Assembly (NCBI RefSeq): GCF_002574545.1
Contig: NZ_NUGT01000003.1
Coordinates: 1 to 64,000 of the forward strand
Direction of reading: 5' to 3'
Source of the DNA: Bacillus sp. AFS055030
GTDB lineage: Bacteria > Bacillota > Bacilli > Bacillales > Bacillaceae_G
DNA: 64,000 nt
Shown piece after piece: positions 10,161 to 19,600 of this stretch (position 1 is its first letter; every line of letters begins with the position of its first letter). The position numbers were made by a program, and so were the translations under genes. The notes under the pieces were generated by a model. It did not search any database and had not been told where the DNA came from. It worked only from the letters and a program-made list of their open reading frames with translations.

Positions 10161-10733
10161 ATGGATACGTATGAAAATGAACGTCTCATGACAAGAGAAG
10201 AACTGATTCAATTTGGACATCAGTATTTAAATGGCGTTGGTATTTCATCAATCTGTAAGGTTTGTATTGAAATGGGTGGGTCTTGTTGTAAGTTTTGCGA
10301 TGAGTTAGAAGAAGGCAAGGGCTGTAATAATAGAAATACGAGTTGTACTGCATGGTTATGTGGATATTTAAAGTTGATTCTTTATAAGGCAGGATTGCTC
10401 GATGAATGGGAACAATTTTGGGAGCAAATACCAGGTCAAGCATACAGAATGGATTATACGCCAAAAATTGTTTCGATCAAAAAAGAAATTGAGATCCCTT
10501 CTATTCAATTATTAAGTGAAGCTTTTGCAAAAGACTTAATTCGTATGAATGCGAAACTTGAAAATTCTGATTATATGATCGAGCTAAACGATACATTAGA
10601 TCGATATATCACAAGATTCTCGGAATATAAAGATGAAGTCATTTTGGAGAAAGCTAAAAATGATTTAGAAGATTTAATAAAATATTTTTACACTTTCCAG
10701 TTTGCTCTTCAATTTACTAGAAATGAAGAATAA
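10161..10733 (+). CDS. Uncharacterised cysteine-rich protein
   Basis: A 190-aa protein I cannot assign to a function. The first third has a dense cysteine cluster: C-x2-C, then GGSCCKFC, GKGC and CTAWLC. That suggests a zinc or Fe-S site. The rest is predicted helical with aromatic stretches (YKAGLLDEWEQFWEQ) and an acidic C-terminus. ATG 10161 is preferred because AAAGGA lies about 10 bases upstream; an in-frame ATG at 10143 has no ribosome site. A long terminator follows at 10831. No signal peptide or transmembrane segment is seen, so it is likely cytosolic. Confidence 0.65.
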   Translation: MDTYENERLMTREELIQFGHQYLNGVGISSICKVCIEMGGSCCKFCDELEEGKGCNNRNTSCTAWLCGYLKLILYKAGLLDEWEQFWEQIPGQAYRMDYTPKIVSIKKEIEIPSIQLLSEAFAKDLIRMNAKLENSDYMIELNDTLDRYITRFSEYKDEVILEKAKNDLEDLIKYFYTFQFALQFTRNEE

Positions 10734-11089
10734 ATCATTTGTGTAAAGCATGCAATATGTTGAAAGATTTCTGCTATTAAAAAATACAGAAACGCATTAG
10801 TGATTGCTAATCGATATTATATTCGCTCATAAAAACGACTAAACCGTAACACCTGAAAATACAGGATAACAGCGGTTTAGTCGTTTTTTATATCGTCTAC
10901 TTAACGGGGATAAGACTACTCCTTACTCTTCTCTTTTACTCTTTATTTAAGCAATCACCTAACATGCAGGGGACCATTACATGACTATTGTTAAATGCCA
11001 ACTTTTTTTATCAGTATTATTGTTATACGTAGAGCTTTAATTGGATAAAATTGCTTATTAAACAATAGAAAATAATGGTGAGCACTTAA
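10734..11089. other. Intergenic region before gerKA
   Basis: No gene seen. It contains the large terminator at 10831-10890. The following stretch should hold the forespore promoter of the germinant-receptor operon, but no confident SigG box could be picked by eye. Confidence 0.5.
10831..10890. terminator. Long bidirectional terminator with inner hairpin
   Basis: A 16-base stem (A5 CGACTAAACCG at 10831-10846 with CGGTTTAGTCG T5 at 10873-10888) encloses a second small hairpin CCTG/CAGG (10852-10865). A-run and T-run flanks allow termination on either strand. Confidence 0.9.
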
Positions 11090-12625
11090 ATGATCAAAAG
11101 ACAGTCAAGACATCAAAAAGCTCAGTTTAAATTGTCATCGGATTTAAATACAAATTTAAAACAAATAAAAAATGAGTTGAAGTATTGTGCAGATTTAATT
11201 ATTCGCGAAATCGAAGTCGGTGAACCGTCCAAACGGAAATTAGCGATAATTCATTTGCAAGGTATTTCGAATACGGACTTAATTAGCTTACATATTGTTA
11301 ATCCAATATTAACAAAATGGAGTCATAAAAAAATTGATGAACTACATTATTTATCGTTTTGGAATGAACTAAAAGATAATACGTTTGAGGTATCACAAAT
11401 AATTCCAGAAGCAAATTGGAACAAAATCATGACAGCGATTCTAGGTGGAGACACAGTTGTTTTTGTTGATCGTATTGAAAAGGTTCTTTTAGTTGATACA
11501 AAGAGTGGACAGTTTCGTTCAGTACAAGAGTCAACAGGTCAAACAATTATTCGAGGTCCAAAAGACAGCTTTACTGAATCAATTGCAACGAATATGTCAT
11601 TACTCCGTTATAGAATTAGAAACCCGCTTTTTAAAATGGAAATGAAACAAGTAGGAGATGCAACTAATACTAATATTGTACTTACCTATATTGAAGATAA
11701 AGTGGATCATACTATATTAGATTCAGTTAAACAAAAAATAGAGAACATAAAAGTAAATGGTGTACTTGAGTCAATCTATATCGAAACACTAATTGAGTCA
11801 AACTCGCTTAGCCCATTTCCTACCGTACTGGACACGGAACGACCGGATGTGGTAGCAGCCAATTTATTAGAAGGTCGGATTGGGATTTTAGTAGATGGGA
11901 GTCCGATTGGATTGGTTTTGCCTGCCACTCTTCCTATGTTTTTTCAATCACCTGATGATTATTACCAACGCTATATCGTAGGTAATTTTATTCGTTTATT
12001 ACGTTTTGGTGCTTTTCTAAGCACGATTTTACTATCTGCTATTTTCCTAGCTTTAATCACGCACCATACACCAATGATTCCAACACCTTTACTTGTTAGT
12101 TTAGCAGCACAGAGAGAGAGTGTTCCTTTTCCTGCAATTGTAGAACTTTTAATGATGGAGATTGCATTTGAATTAATAAGAGAAGCGAGTATCCGAAGCC
12201 CTCGTGTTTTAGCAACTACTGTTGCGATCGTAGGCGCACTTATGATAGGGCAAGCAGTAGTACAAGCAGGATTTATCTCAACAGCTATGATTATTATAGT
12301 CGCGATATCAGGTATCTCAAGTTTTGCCATTCCTTACTACAGCATAGCTAATTCTGCGCGACTACTTAGGTATTTATTTATTTTAAGTGCAGGAATAGGT
12401 GGATTGTATGGAATAGCGTTAATGTTTTTATTTTGGCTCATTCACTTAAATGATATTGAATCATTTAATGTTCCTTATTTAACACCAGTTTCACCTTTCT
12501 CTCTAAAAGATCAGGAAGATCTTTTCATTCGCTTGCCTAGAAAATATATGAAAACCATTATAGAATCTCGAATTCCACAAGTATCAAGAGCAAAAAGACA
12601 AAAAAACAACAAACCAGGTGAATAA
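11090..12625 (+). CDS. gerKA: GerA-family germinant receptor subunit A
   Basis: A 511-aa inner-membrane spore protein. The N-terminal soluble domain (about 1-280) contains the family stretches VFVDRIEKVLLVDTK and TIIRGPKDSFTES. Several membrane helices follow from about 290 to 450, including PFPAIVELLMMEIAFELIREAS and the strongly conserved VIVGALMIGQAVVQAG. A short basic C-tail ends the protein. Together with the B and C subunits it senses nutrient germinants in the spore inner membrane. ATG 11090 follows GGTGAG. The gene overlaps the C-subunit reading frame, showing tight coupling. Expression is expected in the forespore. Confidence 0.93.
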   Translation: MIKRQSRHQKAQFKLSSDLNTNLKQIKNELKYCADLIIREIEVGEPSKRKLAIIHLQGISNTDLISLHIVNPILTKWSHKKIDELHYLSFWNELKDNTFEVSQIIPEANWNKIMTAILGGDTVVFVDRIEKVLLVDTKSGQFRSVQESTGQTIIRGPKDSFTESIATNMSLLRYRIRNPLFKMEMKQVGDATNTNIVLTYIEDKVDHTILDSVKQKIENIKVNGVLESIYIETLIESNSLSPFPTVLDTERPDVVAANLLEGRIGILVDGSPIGLVLPATLPMFFQSPDDYYQRYIVGNFIRLLRFGAFLSTILLSAIFLALITHHTPMIPTPLLVSLAAQRESVPFPAIVELLMMEIAFELIREASIRSPRVLATTVAIVGALMIGQAVVQAGFISTAMIIIVAISGISSFAIPYYSIANSARLLRYLFILSAGIGGLYGIALMFLFWLIHLNDIESFNVPYLTPVSPFSLKDQEDLFIRLPRKYMKTIIESRIPQVSRAKRQKNNKPGE

Positions 12626-12626
12626 A

Positions 12627-13820
12627 ATGATTCGAATTCTTAAACTGACAATAATTTTGTTTTGCTTCCTATCATTAGTAAGCGGATGTAGTGACTATAC
12701 AGAATTAAATAAAAAATCATTTGTTATGGGATTAGGGGTTGATTGGACGAAAGATTCAAATTATAAAATCACGATGCAAATTATCAATCCGAAAGAATTA
12801 GCAGGTCAAGAAGGTGGTAAAGGGGAAGCCTCTCCAACCAATATCTATTCAAGTACAGGAAAAACACTTTCAGAAGCAGCTAGGAATGCCAATAAAAAAG
12901 TGACTAAAATCATGGACTATTCCCATGTCACACTTGCAGTAGTTGGAGAGGAAGCAGCGAAGCATGGGTTAAATGAATTTGTGGATGCAATTCTAAGGGA
13001 GCCGAGAATTTCAAATATCATGTCAGTCATTGTTGCAAAAAATACAACTGCGGAAAAAATATTAGGAACTGTTACTCCTGTCGATCAGGTTTCATCAATG
13101 GAGATGGCTTCAAAAATGAAAAATAATCTAACTTCTCTTGGGGAATCAGTGAATCCTAATATCTTGCAGCTGGGCGAAAATTTACGCAGTACTGGTTCCG
13201 ATATTGCGATCAGCGGTGTAAGTTTGATTGATGAGCGGCAAGAAAAGGGGGAGTTGAAGAATGTCGAGTCGATAAAGCCTACTCAAACATTAATTGATGA
13301 AGTGGCTTTGTTTAGACAAGGTAAACTTGTAGGATGGTTATCCGGTAAACAAACACGGGCGCTACTCATGATTCGTAAACAATTAGAAGAAACAAATCTC
13401 GCAGTTCCATGTGGCCATAATCAATACATTTCTTTGCGCATAACAGAGCAGAAACTTAAAACAGATGTAAAAGTAAATAATAACAAGGCATTTATTCGTA
13501 TCGATAATTCTTTTCTTGCAGTTTTAGATGAAACGGGCTGTTCTAGTAATTTAGAAAGTTTCAAAGAAATAAATAACATTCAAAAGAAGGCAGGAAAAGT
13601 TGTTGAAGCTCAAATGCGTGATGGAATCTTAACTGCTCAAAACTATAAAAGTGATGTATTTGGCTTTGGTAATAGGCTTCATATCAACAATCCGCAACAA
13701 TGGAAGAAAGTTGAAAATAAGTGGAGAGACCTGTTTGCGAAAGCAGATATTGAAGTAAAGGCTAAAGTATTTATTCGACGAAAGGGTATGCTTGCAAGTC
13801 CTCTGTTTAATAAAGAGTAA
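12627..13820 (+). CDS. gerKC: Ger(x)C-family germinant receptor lipoprotein (C subunit)
   Basis: A lipoprotein of 397 aa. The signal peptide ends in a lipobox (LSLVSGC, C21) and is followed by the family opening DYTELNKKSFVMGLGVDW. Ger(x)C proteins are diacylglyceryl-modified and sit on the outer face of the spore inner membrane with the A and B subunits. ATG 12627 has AGGTG at the right distance and lies 1 base after the gerKA stop; an in-frame GTG at 12618 is possible. It is the second gene of the A-C-B operon, the same order as B. subtilis gerK. Confidence 0.92.
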   Translation: MIRILKLTIILFCFLSLVSGCSDYTELNKKSFVMGLGVDWTKDSNYKITMQIINPKELAGQEGGKGEASPTNIYSSTGKTLSEAARNANKKVTKIMDYSHVTLAVVGEEAAKHGLNEFVDAILREPRISNIMSVIVAKNTTAEKILGTVTPVDQVSSMEMASKMKNNLTSLGESVNPNILQLGENLRSTGSDIAISGVSLIDERQEKGELKNVESIKPTQTLIDEVALFRQGKLVGWLSGKQTRALLMIRKQLEETNLAVPCGHNQYISLRITEQKLKTDVKVNNNKAFIRIDNSFLAVLDETGCSSNLESFKEINNIQKKAGKVVEAQMRDGILTAQNYKSDVFGFGNRLHINNPQQWKKVENKWRDLFAKADIEVKAKVFIRRKGMLASPLFNKE

Positions 13821-13833
13821 GCAAGGTGAATTT

Positions 13834-14931
13834 ATGAAGAAGATGAAATTTAATAGTGAACAATTGTTTAGTTTAATGACAATATTCTTAATCGGCACCG
13901 CGGGGTTTTTAGAACCGGCGAAATCCGCAAAACAGGATTCTTGGATTGCAATCTTGATTAGCTTATTATGTGGATTACTATTGTATCGCATCTATATGGC
14001 GATCTATCACAATGACCCATCAAGTTCATTAATTAAATTTTTGCAAATCGCTTGGGGAAAATACTTAGGTGGATTTGTCGGTCTGATCTATATCATCTAT
14101 TGTATCTATATCGCGGCTCGTGTTCTAAGAGATTTCTCTGAAGTAATCAGTACGGTTGCTTTGGAAATGACAACAATCTTCACAATCACAATCTTAATGA
14201 TGTTTCTTTTGATTTACACTGTTATTAAAGGCTTTACAACTTTTGCGAGAACAGTTTGGATTTGCTTTTTGTTTACTTCAGCGATTATCACTTTATTGTT
14301 GTTCTGTCAGCTTATCGCAGGATTCTTTTCGCTTGACCGACTAAGACCAGTACTTGAGAATGGTTGGAGCCCAGTACTTCACACCGTTTTCCCGACAACG
14401 ATTTCGTTACCTTTCGGTGAAGTCGTTGTGTTTCTGCTATTGATGCACCATTTTGATCGACCACATAAGTCAACAAAAGTAGGCTCATTCGCGATTGTAA
14501 CCGCTGGAATATTCTTAGCCACTTCATCGATTATCCACCTTGGTAACCTAGGGGTTGATTTAATTGAAGCTTCTAATTTTCCAGTACTCTCAAGTGTTTC
14601 GTTAATTAATATAGGGGATTTTTTTACAAGATTAGAATCTCTAGCGGTGATTTCGTTTGTTATTCTTGGGTTCATTAAAATTTCTGTGTTCTTTTTTGGA
14701 GCCGTTTCAGGAACAGTCGAACTGTTTCATCTTCAGCACCATCAACTAATCACGTTTTTTATTGGTATAATCATTTTATTTTTTTCATATTTTGGAACGG
14801 GTTCATATTTCGAACATGAAAAGATTGGCTTTGAGATTATCCCTAAATATGTACATGTACCATTGCAGATTATCATTCCGATCCTATTGTTGATTACGAT
14901 TAATCTTCAAAAAAAATTTTCATTTTCGTAG
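13834..14931 (+). CDS. gerKB: GerAB/GerKB-family germinant receptor permease (B subunit)
   Basis: A 365-aa integral membrane protein of the APC-like spore germination permease family, with about ten hydrophobic segments. Family-typical parts include FLEPAKSAKQDSWIAILISL near the N-terminus and FPTTISLPFGEVVVFLLL in the middle. The B subunit carries the nutrient-binding pocket in this receptor class. ATG 13834 follows AAGGTG (13823-13828), 13 bases after gerKC. The 3' end overlaps a convergent small membrane gene by 12 bp. Confidence 0.92.
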   Translation: MKKMKFNSEQLFSLMTIFLIGTAGFLEPAKSAKQDSWIAILISLLCGLLLYRIYMAIYHNDPSSSLIKFLQIAWGKYLGGFVGLIYIIYCIYIAARVLRDFSEVISTVALEMTTIFTITILMMFLLIYTVIKGFTTFARTVWICFLFTSAIITLLLFCQLIAGFFSLDRLRPVLENGWSPVLHTVFPTTISLPFGEVVVFLLLMHHFDRPHKSTKVGSFAIVTAGIFLATSSIIHLGNLGVDLIEASNFPVLSSVSLINIGDFFTRLESLAVISFVILGFIKISVFFFGAVSGTVELFHLQHHQLITFFIGIIILFFSYFGTGSYFEHEKIGFEIIPKYVHVPLQIIIPILLLITINLQKKFSFS

Positions 14932-15123
14932 TCTCAATATACTTACTGCAAAATAAAAAATCAGAAAAACGATTAAAATAAAATCAATATTGACTAAGCC
15001 AATCCATCCTAAATTAATCGAAAGAAATACGTATTTATTTGGAAAACCTGTAATTAAATTGAGTTGATACACAACTAAAAAAGTTAACGAAAATAGAACG
15101 AGAAAAATAATGGTTTCTTTCAC
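14920..15123 (-). CDS. Small two-helix membrane protein, candidate Ger D-type subunit
   Basis: A 67-aa protein with two hydrophobic helices (about 4-24 and 40-62) and a basic end (RLRK). GTG 15123 is chosen because AGGAGG lies 6 bases upstream; the frame is open further but without a start signal. It is convergent with gerKB and overlaps it by 12 bp. Small two-helix membrane proteins called D subunits accompany many germinant receptor operons in Bacillus and modulate germination. Size, topology and position fit this, but the assignment is an inference. Confidence 0.65.
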   Translation of the reverse strand: MKETIIFLVLFSLTFLVVYQLNLITGFPNKYVFLSINLGWIGLVNIDFILIVFLIFYFAVSILRLRK

Positions 15124-15232
15124 ATTAAACCTCCTTTTTAATAGTAGTATGTGATAGAAAGTTTGAAAGAAATATACCAAATTTTACAAGATGGTAGTTC
15201 GTTGTTTGCATAACCACAAATATGAAGTGTTA

Positions 15233-15268
15233 AAATAACCATGACTCATAAAAGATCCATGGTTATTT
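15233..15268. terminator. Hairpin terminator, mainly minus strand
   Basis: An 11-bp perfect stem joins AAATAACCATG (15233-15243) and CATGGTTATTT (15258-15268). On the minus strand it continues into TTTTAAC. It overlaps the stop codon of the small minus-strand ORF that ends at 15263. Confidence 0.6.
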
Positions 15269-15478
15269 AACCTTTATGTCATTATTATTTTTTAGCATAG
15301 CTTTAAATGGAAGAAAGTTTAAGACTTTAGAGTTTTGAAAGAAAGGTCTATCACAACCATATAGATCGAGAAAACTAAATGTATCAAAAAGGTTTGTATT
15401 TTTTTCTGCCCATTTTATAATACAGCTGGAATAGTCAAATTGGCTAAAAGCTTTAGCTAAGTGATGGGAGTGGTTCAT
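15263..15478 (-). CDS. Small hypothetical protein or gene remnant
   Basis: A 71-aa minus-strand ORF I do not recognise. It is not clearly structured: MNHSHHLAKAFSQFDYSSC at the start and FLDLYGCDRPFFQNSK in the middle. There is no good ribosome site, but a terminator-like hairpin overlaps its stop, which hints at a transcribed gene or the tail of a decayed one. Confidence 0.3.
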   Translation of the reverse strand: MNHSHHLAKAFSQFDYSSCIIKWAEKNTNLFDTFSFLDLYGCDRPFFQNSKVLNFLPFKAMLKNNNDIKVK

Positions 15479-15523
15479 GAGTAGTAAAATTAAATTCCCC
15501 TATCTAGTTTAGCGACAGACATT

Positions 15524-16411
15524 CTATTCAATCCAAAAATCTTGTACATAATTCAAAAATGTTCGAGCAGGAGAAGTAAGCTGTTTATCATTTGCGTAAA
15601 TATAGCTAACCGGTTTTTCAAGCAGTTCACAATTCTTTAAAGGTATAATGATGATTTCTCCGTTTTGCACATCGACATCTTTAGTTAGCATTTCTTTATA
15701 GGCAAATGTAATTCCAACCCCTTCTTTAATTGCTTTTTTAATGATTTCTATATTGTTAGTCCGGATTAATACTTGATTCTTAGAAAAATAGGTATTCATT
15801 ATGTTCCTTGTAAATTCCCCGATATTTGTAACAAAACATTCTTTTTGTAAATCCTCTGGTGTTACAAACTCATAGAATGCAAATTTAGAATTCTTTCCTA
15901 CACAAATACAAGGCCTTCCTAAAGCCAATGTTTCATTCGCTATATCAAATTCACTTTGTATATCTGTTTTATTTGCCATAAGTAATCCGATATCACATTT
16001 GCCATTCTTTATATCTCTCAATACTTGAAATGTTTCCTTTTCTTGGATTTCGACAATCACTTCAGGAAAATCAGTTTGAAGTTTGACTAAAGCGTCAAAA
16101 GCACAATAGGTCAACCCTGGTACACAGGATATTTTTAGTTCTGTTTTAACTAGTGCTTGTAATTTCGCTTCTTCCCTAAATTCATCAACTTTTAAAATGA
16201 CTTCAAATGCTTTCTTGATTACTGCCTTCCCTTGGTGTGTAGGGACCATCCCTTTTTTTGATCGTGTAAAAATTTGAATGCCGAGTTCTTTTTCCAAGTT
16301 GGAAATGGATTTGCTAATAGCTGGTGGGGAAACACAAAGTTTTTCTGCAGCAGTTGTGATTGAACCTTGTTTTCCTATTTCTGCAATGTAAAGTAGTTGT
16401 TCAAAATGCAT
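15524..16411 (-). CDS. LysR-family regulator divergent from the first subtilase
   Basis: A 295-aa LysR protein. The winged helix is at residues 1-60 (ITTAAEKLCVSPPAISKSISNLEKELG) and the effector-binding domain follows from about 90. The start is ambiguous: ATG 16420 sits only 2-3 bases after AAGGAGG, while ATG 16411 (MHFEQLLYIAE) matches the family start but is 11-12 bases away. It is transcribed away from the subtilase across a short region holding a perfect inverted repeat (16440-16461), the usual LysR geometry. It probably controls its own gene and the protease. The inducer is unknown. Confidence 0.9.
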   Translation of the reverse strand: MHFEQLLYIAEIGKQGSITTAAEKLCVSPPAISKSISNLEKELGIQIFTRSKKGMVPTHQGKAVIKKAFEVILKVDEFREEAKLQALVKTELKISCVPGLTYCAFDALVKLQTDFPEVIVEIQEKETFQVLRDIKNGKCDIGLLMANKTDIQSEFDIANETLALGRPCICVGKNSKFAFYEFVTPEDLQKECFVTNIGEFTRNIMNTYFSKNQVLIRTNNIEIIKKAIKEGVGITFAYKEMLTKDVDVQNGEIIIIPLKNCELLEKPVSYIYANDKQLTSPARTFLNYVQDFWIE

Positions 16412-16439
16412 AGAAAGCATTCCCTCCTTATATTAACCG

Positions 16440-16497
16440 ATAGTTAATGATGGATAACTATTATGTATTTTACACTAATATTTAGAAAAGATAAAAT
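16440..16497 (+). promoter_or_regulatory. LysR-type operator and promoter of subtilase 1
   Basis: The perfect inverted repeat ATAGTTA (16440-16446) / TAACTAT (16455-16461) lies directly upstream of TTTACA (16469-16474), a 17-bp spacer and TAAAAT (16492-16497). About 120 bp including this block is nearly duplicated before subtilase 2 (from 21216). Confidence 0.7.
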
Positions 16498-16632
16498 TAA
16501 ATAAAAATTATGAATATTATTGTCGAAATAACTAGATGGTAAAATTCTGATTTTTATCAAAAGTAGGCAAAATCTTTTTTTACAAAAAGTAGAATTATGT
16601 TTTGCCCAGAAAAAAGGTTGAGGAGATGCAAT

Positions 16633-19600
16633 ATGAAGAGAAAAAAGTTTGGCAAATTTCTTTCTGGGGCTCTGGTTGTTGGGGTTGCATTATCGCAAGG
16701 ACAAGTTTATAACGTATTAGCTCAAAGTCCATTTAGTACAGATCCACTTGACAATCCACAATTTAATGCGAATACCGATGTAAACATTAATCCTAAAAAA
16801 ATCTTGAATCTAACGCCAGAACAACGTGAAGCGATTAAGAATCTAGATAAGTTCAACGGAACGGGTCTTCAATTATCAGAAGATATAGACCTTTACAGTT
16901 CAAAAACTGTATCAGTAATCGTAGAGTTTAAAAATAAACCACAAAAAGTTGCTGTTCTTGAAGCAGCTGTAGATGGTCAAAGTTTATCTGCTGAAAAAGC
17001 CAAAAACAATGTAGAAAGTGATCATGCAACTTTCAAAAAAGTTTTAAAGTCAACGTTTAAAGATGATGCAAAAGGTTCCTACAAAGTAAAACGTCAATAT
17101 AAAAACGCATTCAACGGAGTAGCATTACAAGTTCCGGCAAACAAAATACCAGAGTTAGTGAAATCAACAGCAGTTAAAGCAATTTATAGTGACACAACTG
17201 TAAAGTTAGATGAACCTGTACAAGAAACTACTTCTACTGAAGCAAAAGGACAAGGGATGGCGGCAGAACGATCCTTCCTTAAAATAAACGAATTGCACAA
17301 AGAGGGTTTCACAGGTAAAGGAATAAAAGTCGCTGTACTTGATACAGGTATTGACTACAACCATCCAGATTTAAAAGCTGCCTTTAAAGGCGGATACGAT
17401 TTTATAAATAATGATAACGACCCAATGGAAACAACATATGAGGATTGGGTAAAAGCTGGTAAACCAGGAGGAGTTAACGGAGCAGCAAGTTACGTGACAG
17501 AACACGGAACACATGTATCGGGGACGATTGCAGGTCAAGGAACAGCAGATAGTGATTATGCAACTACTGGTATCGCTCCTGATTCTGAGCTTTATGTATA
17601 TCGTGTGCTTGGTCCAGGAGGTAGTGGTCAAGCTGAAGGAATTATCGCAGCAATTGACAAAGCTGTGGCAGATGGTATGGATGTTATGAACCTATCACTA
17701 GGCGCTAACTATAATGATCCGATGGCTGCTGAAAGTATTGCAATTAATAATGCGGTATTAAACGGTGTAACTGCAGTTGTTGCTGCTGGCAATTCAGGAG
17801 ATAAAATGTATACGTTAGGATTCCCAGGTGCTGCCGCTTTAGCGCTTACAGTAGGTGCAAGTGATGTGCCAATGAATTTCCCGACAATGAAAGGTCATAA
17901 TGACAATTTAGAGTCTGATATGCGTTTATTGGCGAAAGGATATTCAGACGATATTTCTTCTCTAATCAGTAAGACTTATCAAATTGTGAATATCGAAGGG
18001 GTTGGCCAAGCAACCGACTATAAATCAGATGTAACCGGTAAATTAGTCCTTGTACAACGCGGAACGACTGATATTAACGATAAAATTTTACAAGCAAAAT
18101 TAAAAGGAGCTGCTGCTATCCTTATCTATAATAACGTAGATGGGTACATGCCATTTTATTTAGCTGAAGGTGTAGACTTTATTCCTTCATTTAATCTAAC
18201 CATGGCAGATGGACTAGCACTAAAACAACAAATAGCAAATGGCAAAACAGAATTTACATTCAGCGACTTAGGAGCAATTACAACAAAAGGTGACGAATTA
18301 GCAGCTTTCAGTTCTCGAGGACCTTCTCGCATGAACTATGATATTAAACCTGAAGTTACTGCACCAGGTGTAAGTGTATTATCAACTGTTCCAGGATTTA
18401 TTCATAATCCAGCAAATCCAGCTGACTTTAAATATGCATATGATCGTATGTCTGGAACATCAATGGCAACTCCATTCACGTCAGGAGTTGCAGCATTATT
18501 ACTACAAGCACAACCAAATCTACAACCAGAAGATGTAAAAGCAATCTTAATGAATACAGCAGACCCATTAAGCAAAACGTATAGCGTATTCGAACAAGGT
18601 GCAGGACGTTTGGATCCTTACCAAGCAATTCATTCTTCTATTGAAATTAAGGTGAAAGATAAAACACCAATGATTGTTAATGGAAGAGAAAAACAAATCA
18701 AAGAAATAACTGGGGCACTTAGCTTTGGTAATGTATATTCTACTGGTTTAGATGCAACTGAATCTCGTTCTGTAACGTTTGAAAACCATAGTGATAAATC
18801 TAAAACATTCGATGTAAGTGTTGTATTCCAAACAAATGTAAGAGGCTCAAATGACGCAGAAAAGAATGGCGTAACAGTTGTAACAGACAAATCGATTAAA
18901 ATAAACGCGCAAAGTAAAGTGACTAAAAATGTAACAATTTCGATTCCAGATTCAGCAGAAAAAGGTATCTACGAAGGATATGTTATTTATACGAATCACA
19001 ATGACAAATCTGAGACATACCGAGTCCCATTCGGTGCACATTATGTCGAAAAAGGATTTAAGGACTTTACTCTTTCTCGCCAATCACTATCGAATGATCG
19101 AAACAATATAGGTAGCCCATTAACGAGTCCTTATTTAACAGCATCATTCTCGTTGAAATCTCATATGAAATCGATCGATGTAGTACTTACTGATGCAGCT
19201 TCCGGAAAAGACTTAGGAATTACAAATTGGTTTGATGGTATGAATTATAACGAAAATCAACAATACACATTTGTACCATTCATGGGATACTATTACCCGT
19301 TTACGAATGAGAGTCATACTATGATTAGAGATAAGGCGGTATTACCAAAAGAAGGTCGTTATAAGCTTAAACTTGTTGGTTATAACGATGCTGGTGAAAC
19401 ATCTGTCATTTCTCAAGATTTATTCATTGACAATACAATGCCTACTAATTTTGATGTGCATGTAGATGGAGAAAAAGCAGATAATCCTTTTGTTGAATAC
19501 AAAGAAGGTCAAAAAACACTTCCATTTACTGCTACCATTCACGACGCAACAATCGATACAATGAAGTCTGCTGGTTTCAATGTTAATCAATCTAAAAATA

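Noticed and set aside
11971-12330. 119-aa minus-strand ORF inside gerKA
   Set aside because: It is antisense to conserved membrane helices and has no signals of its own.
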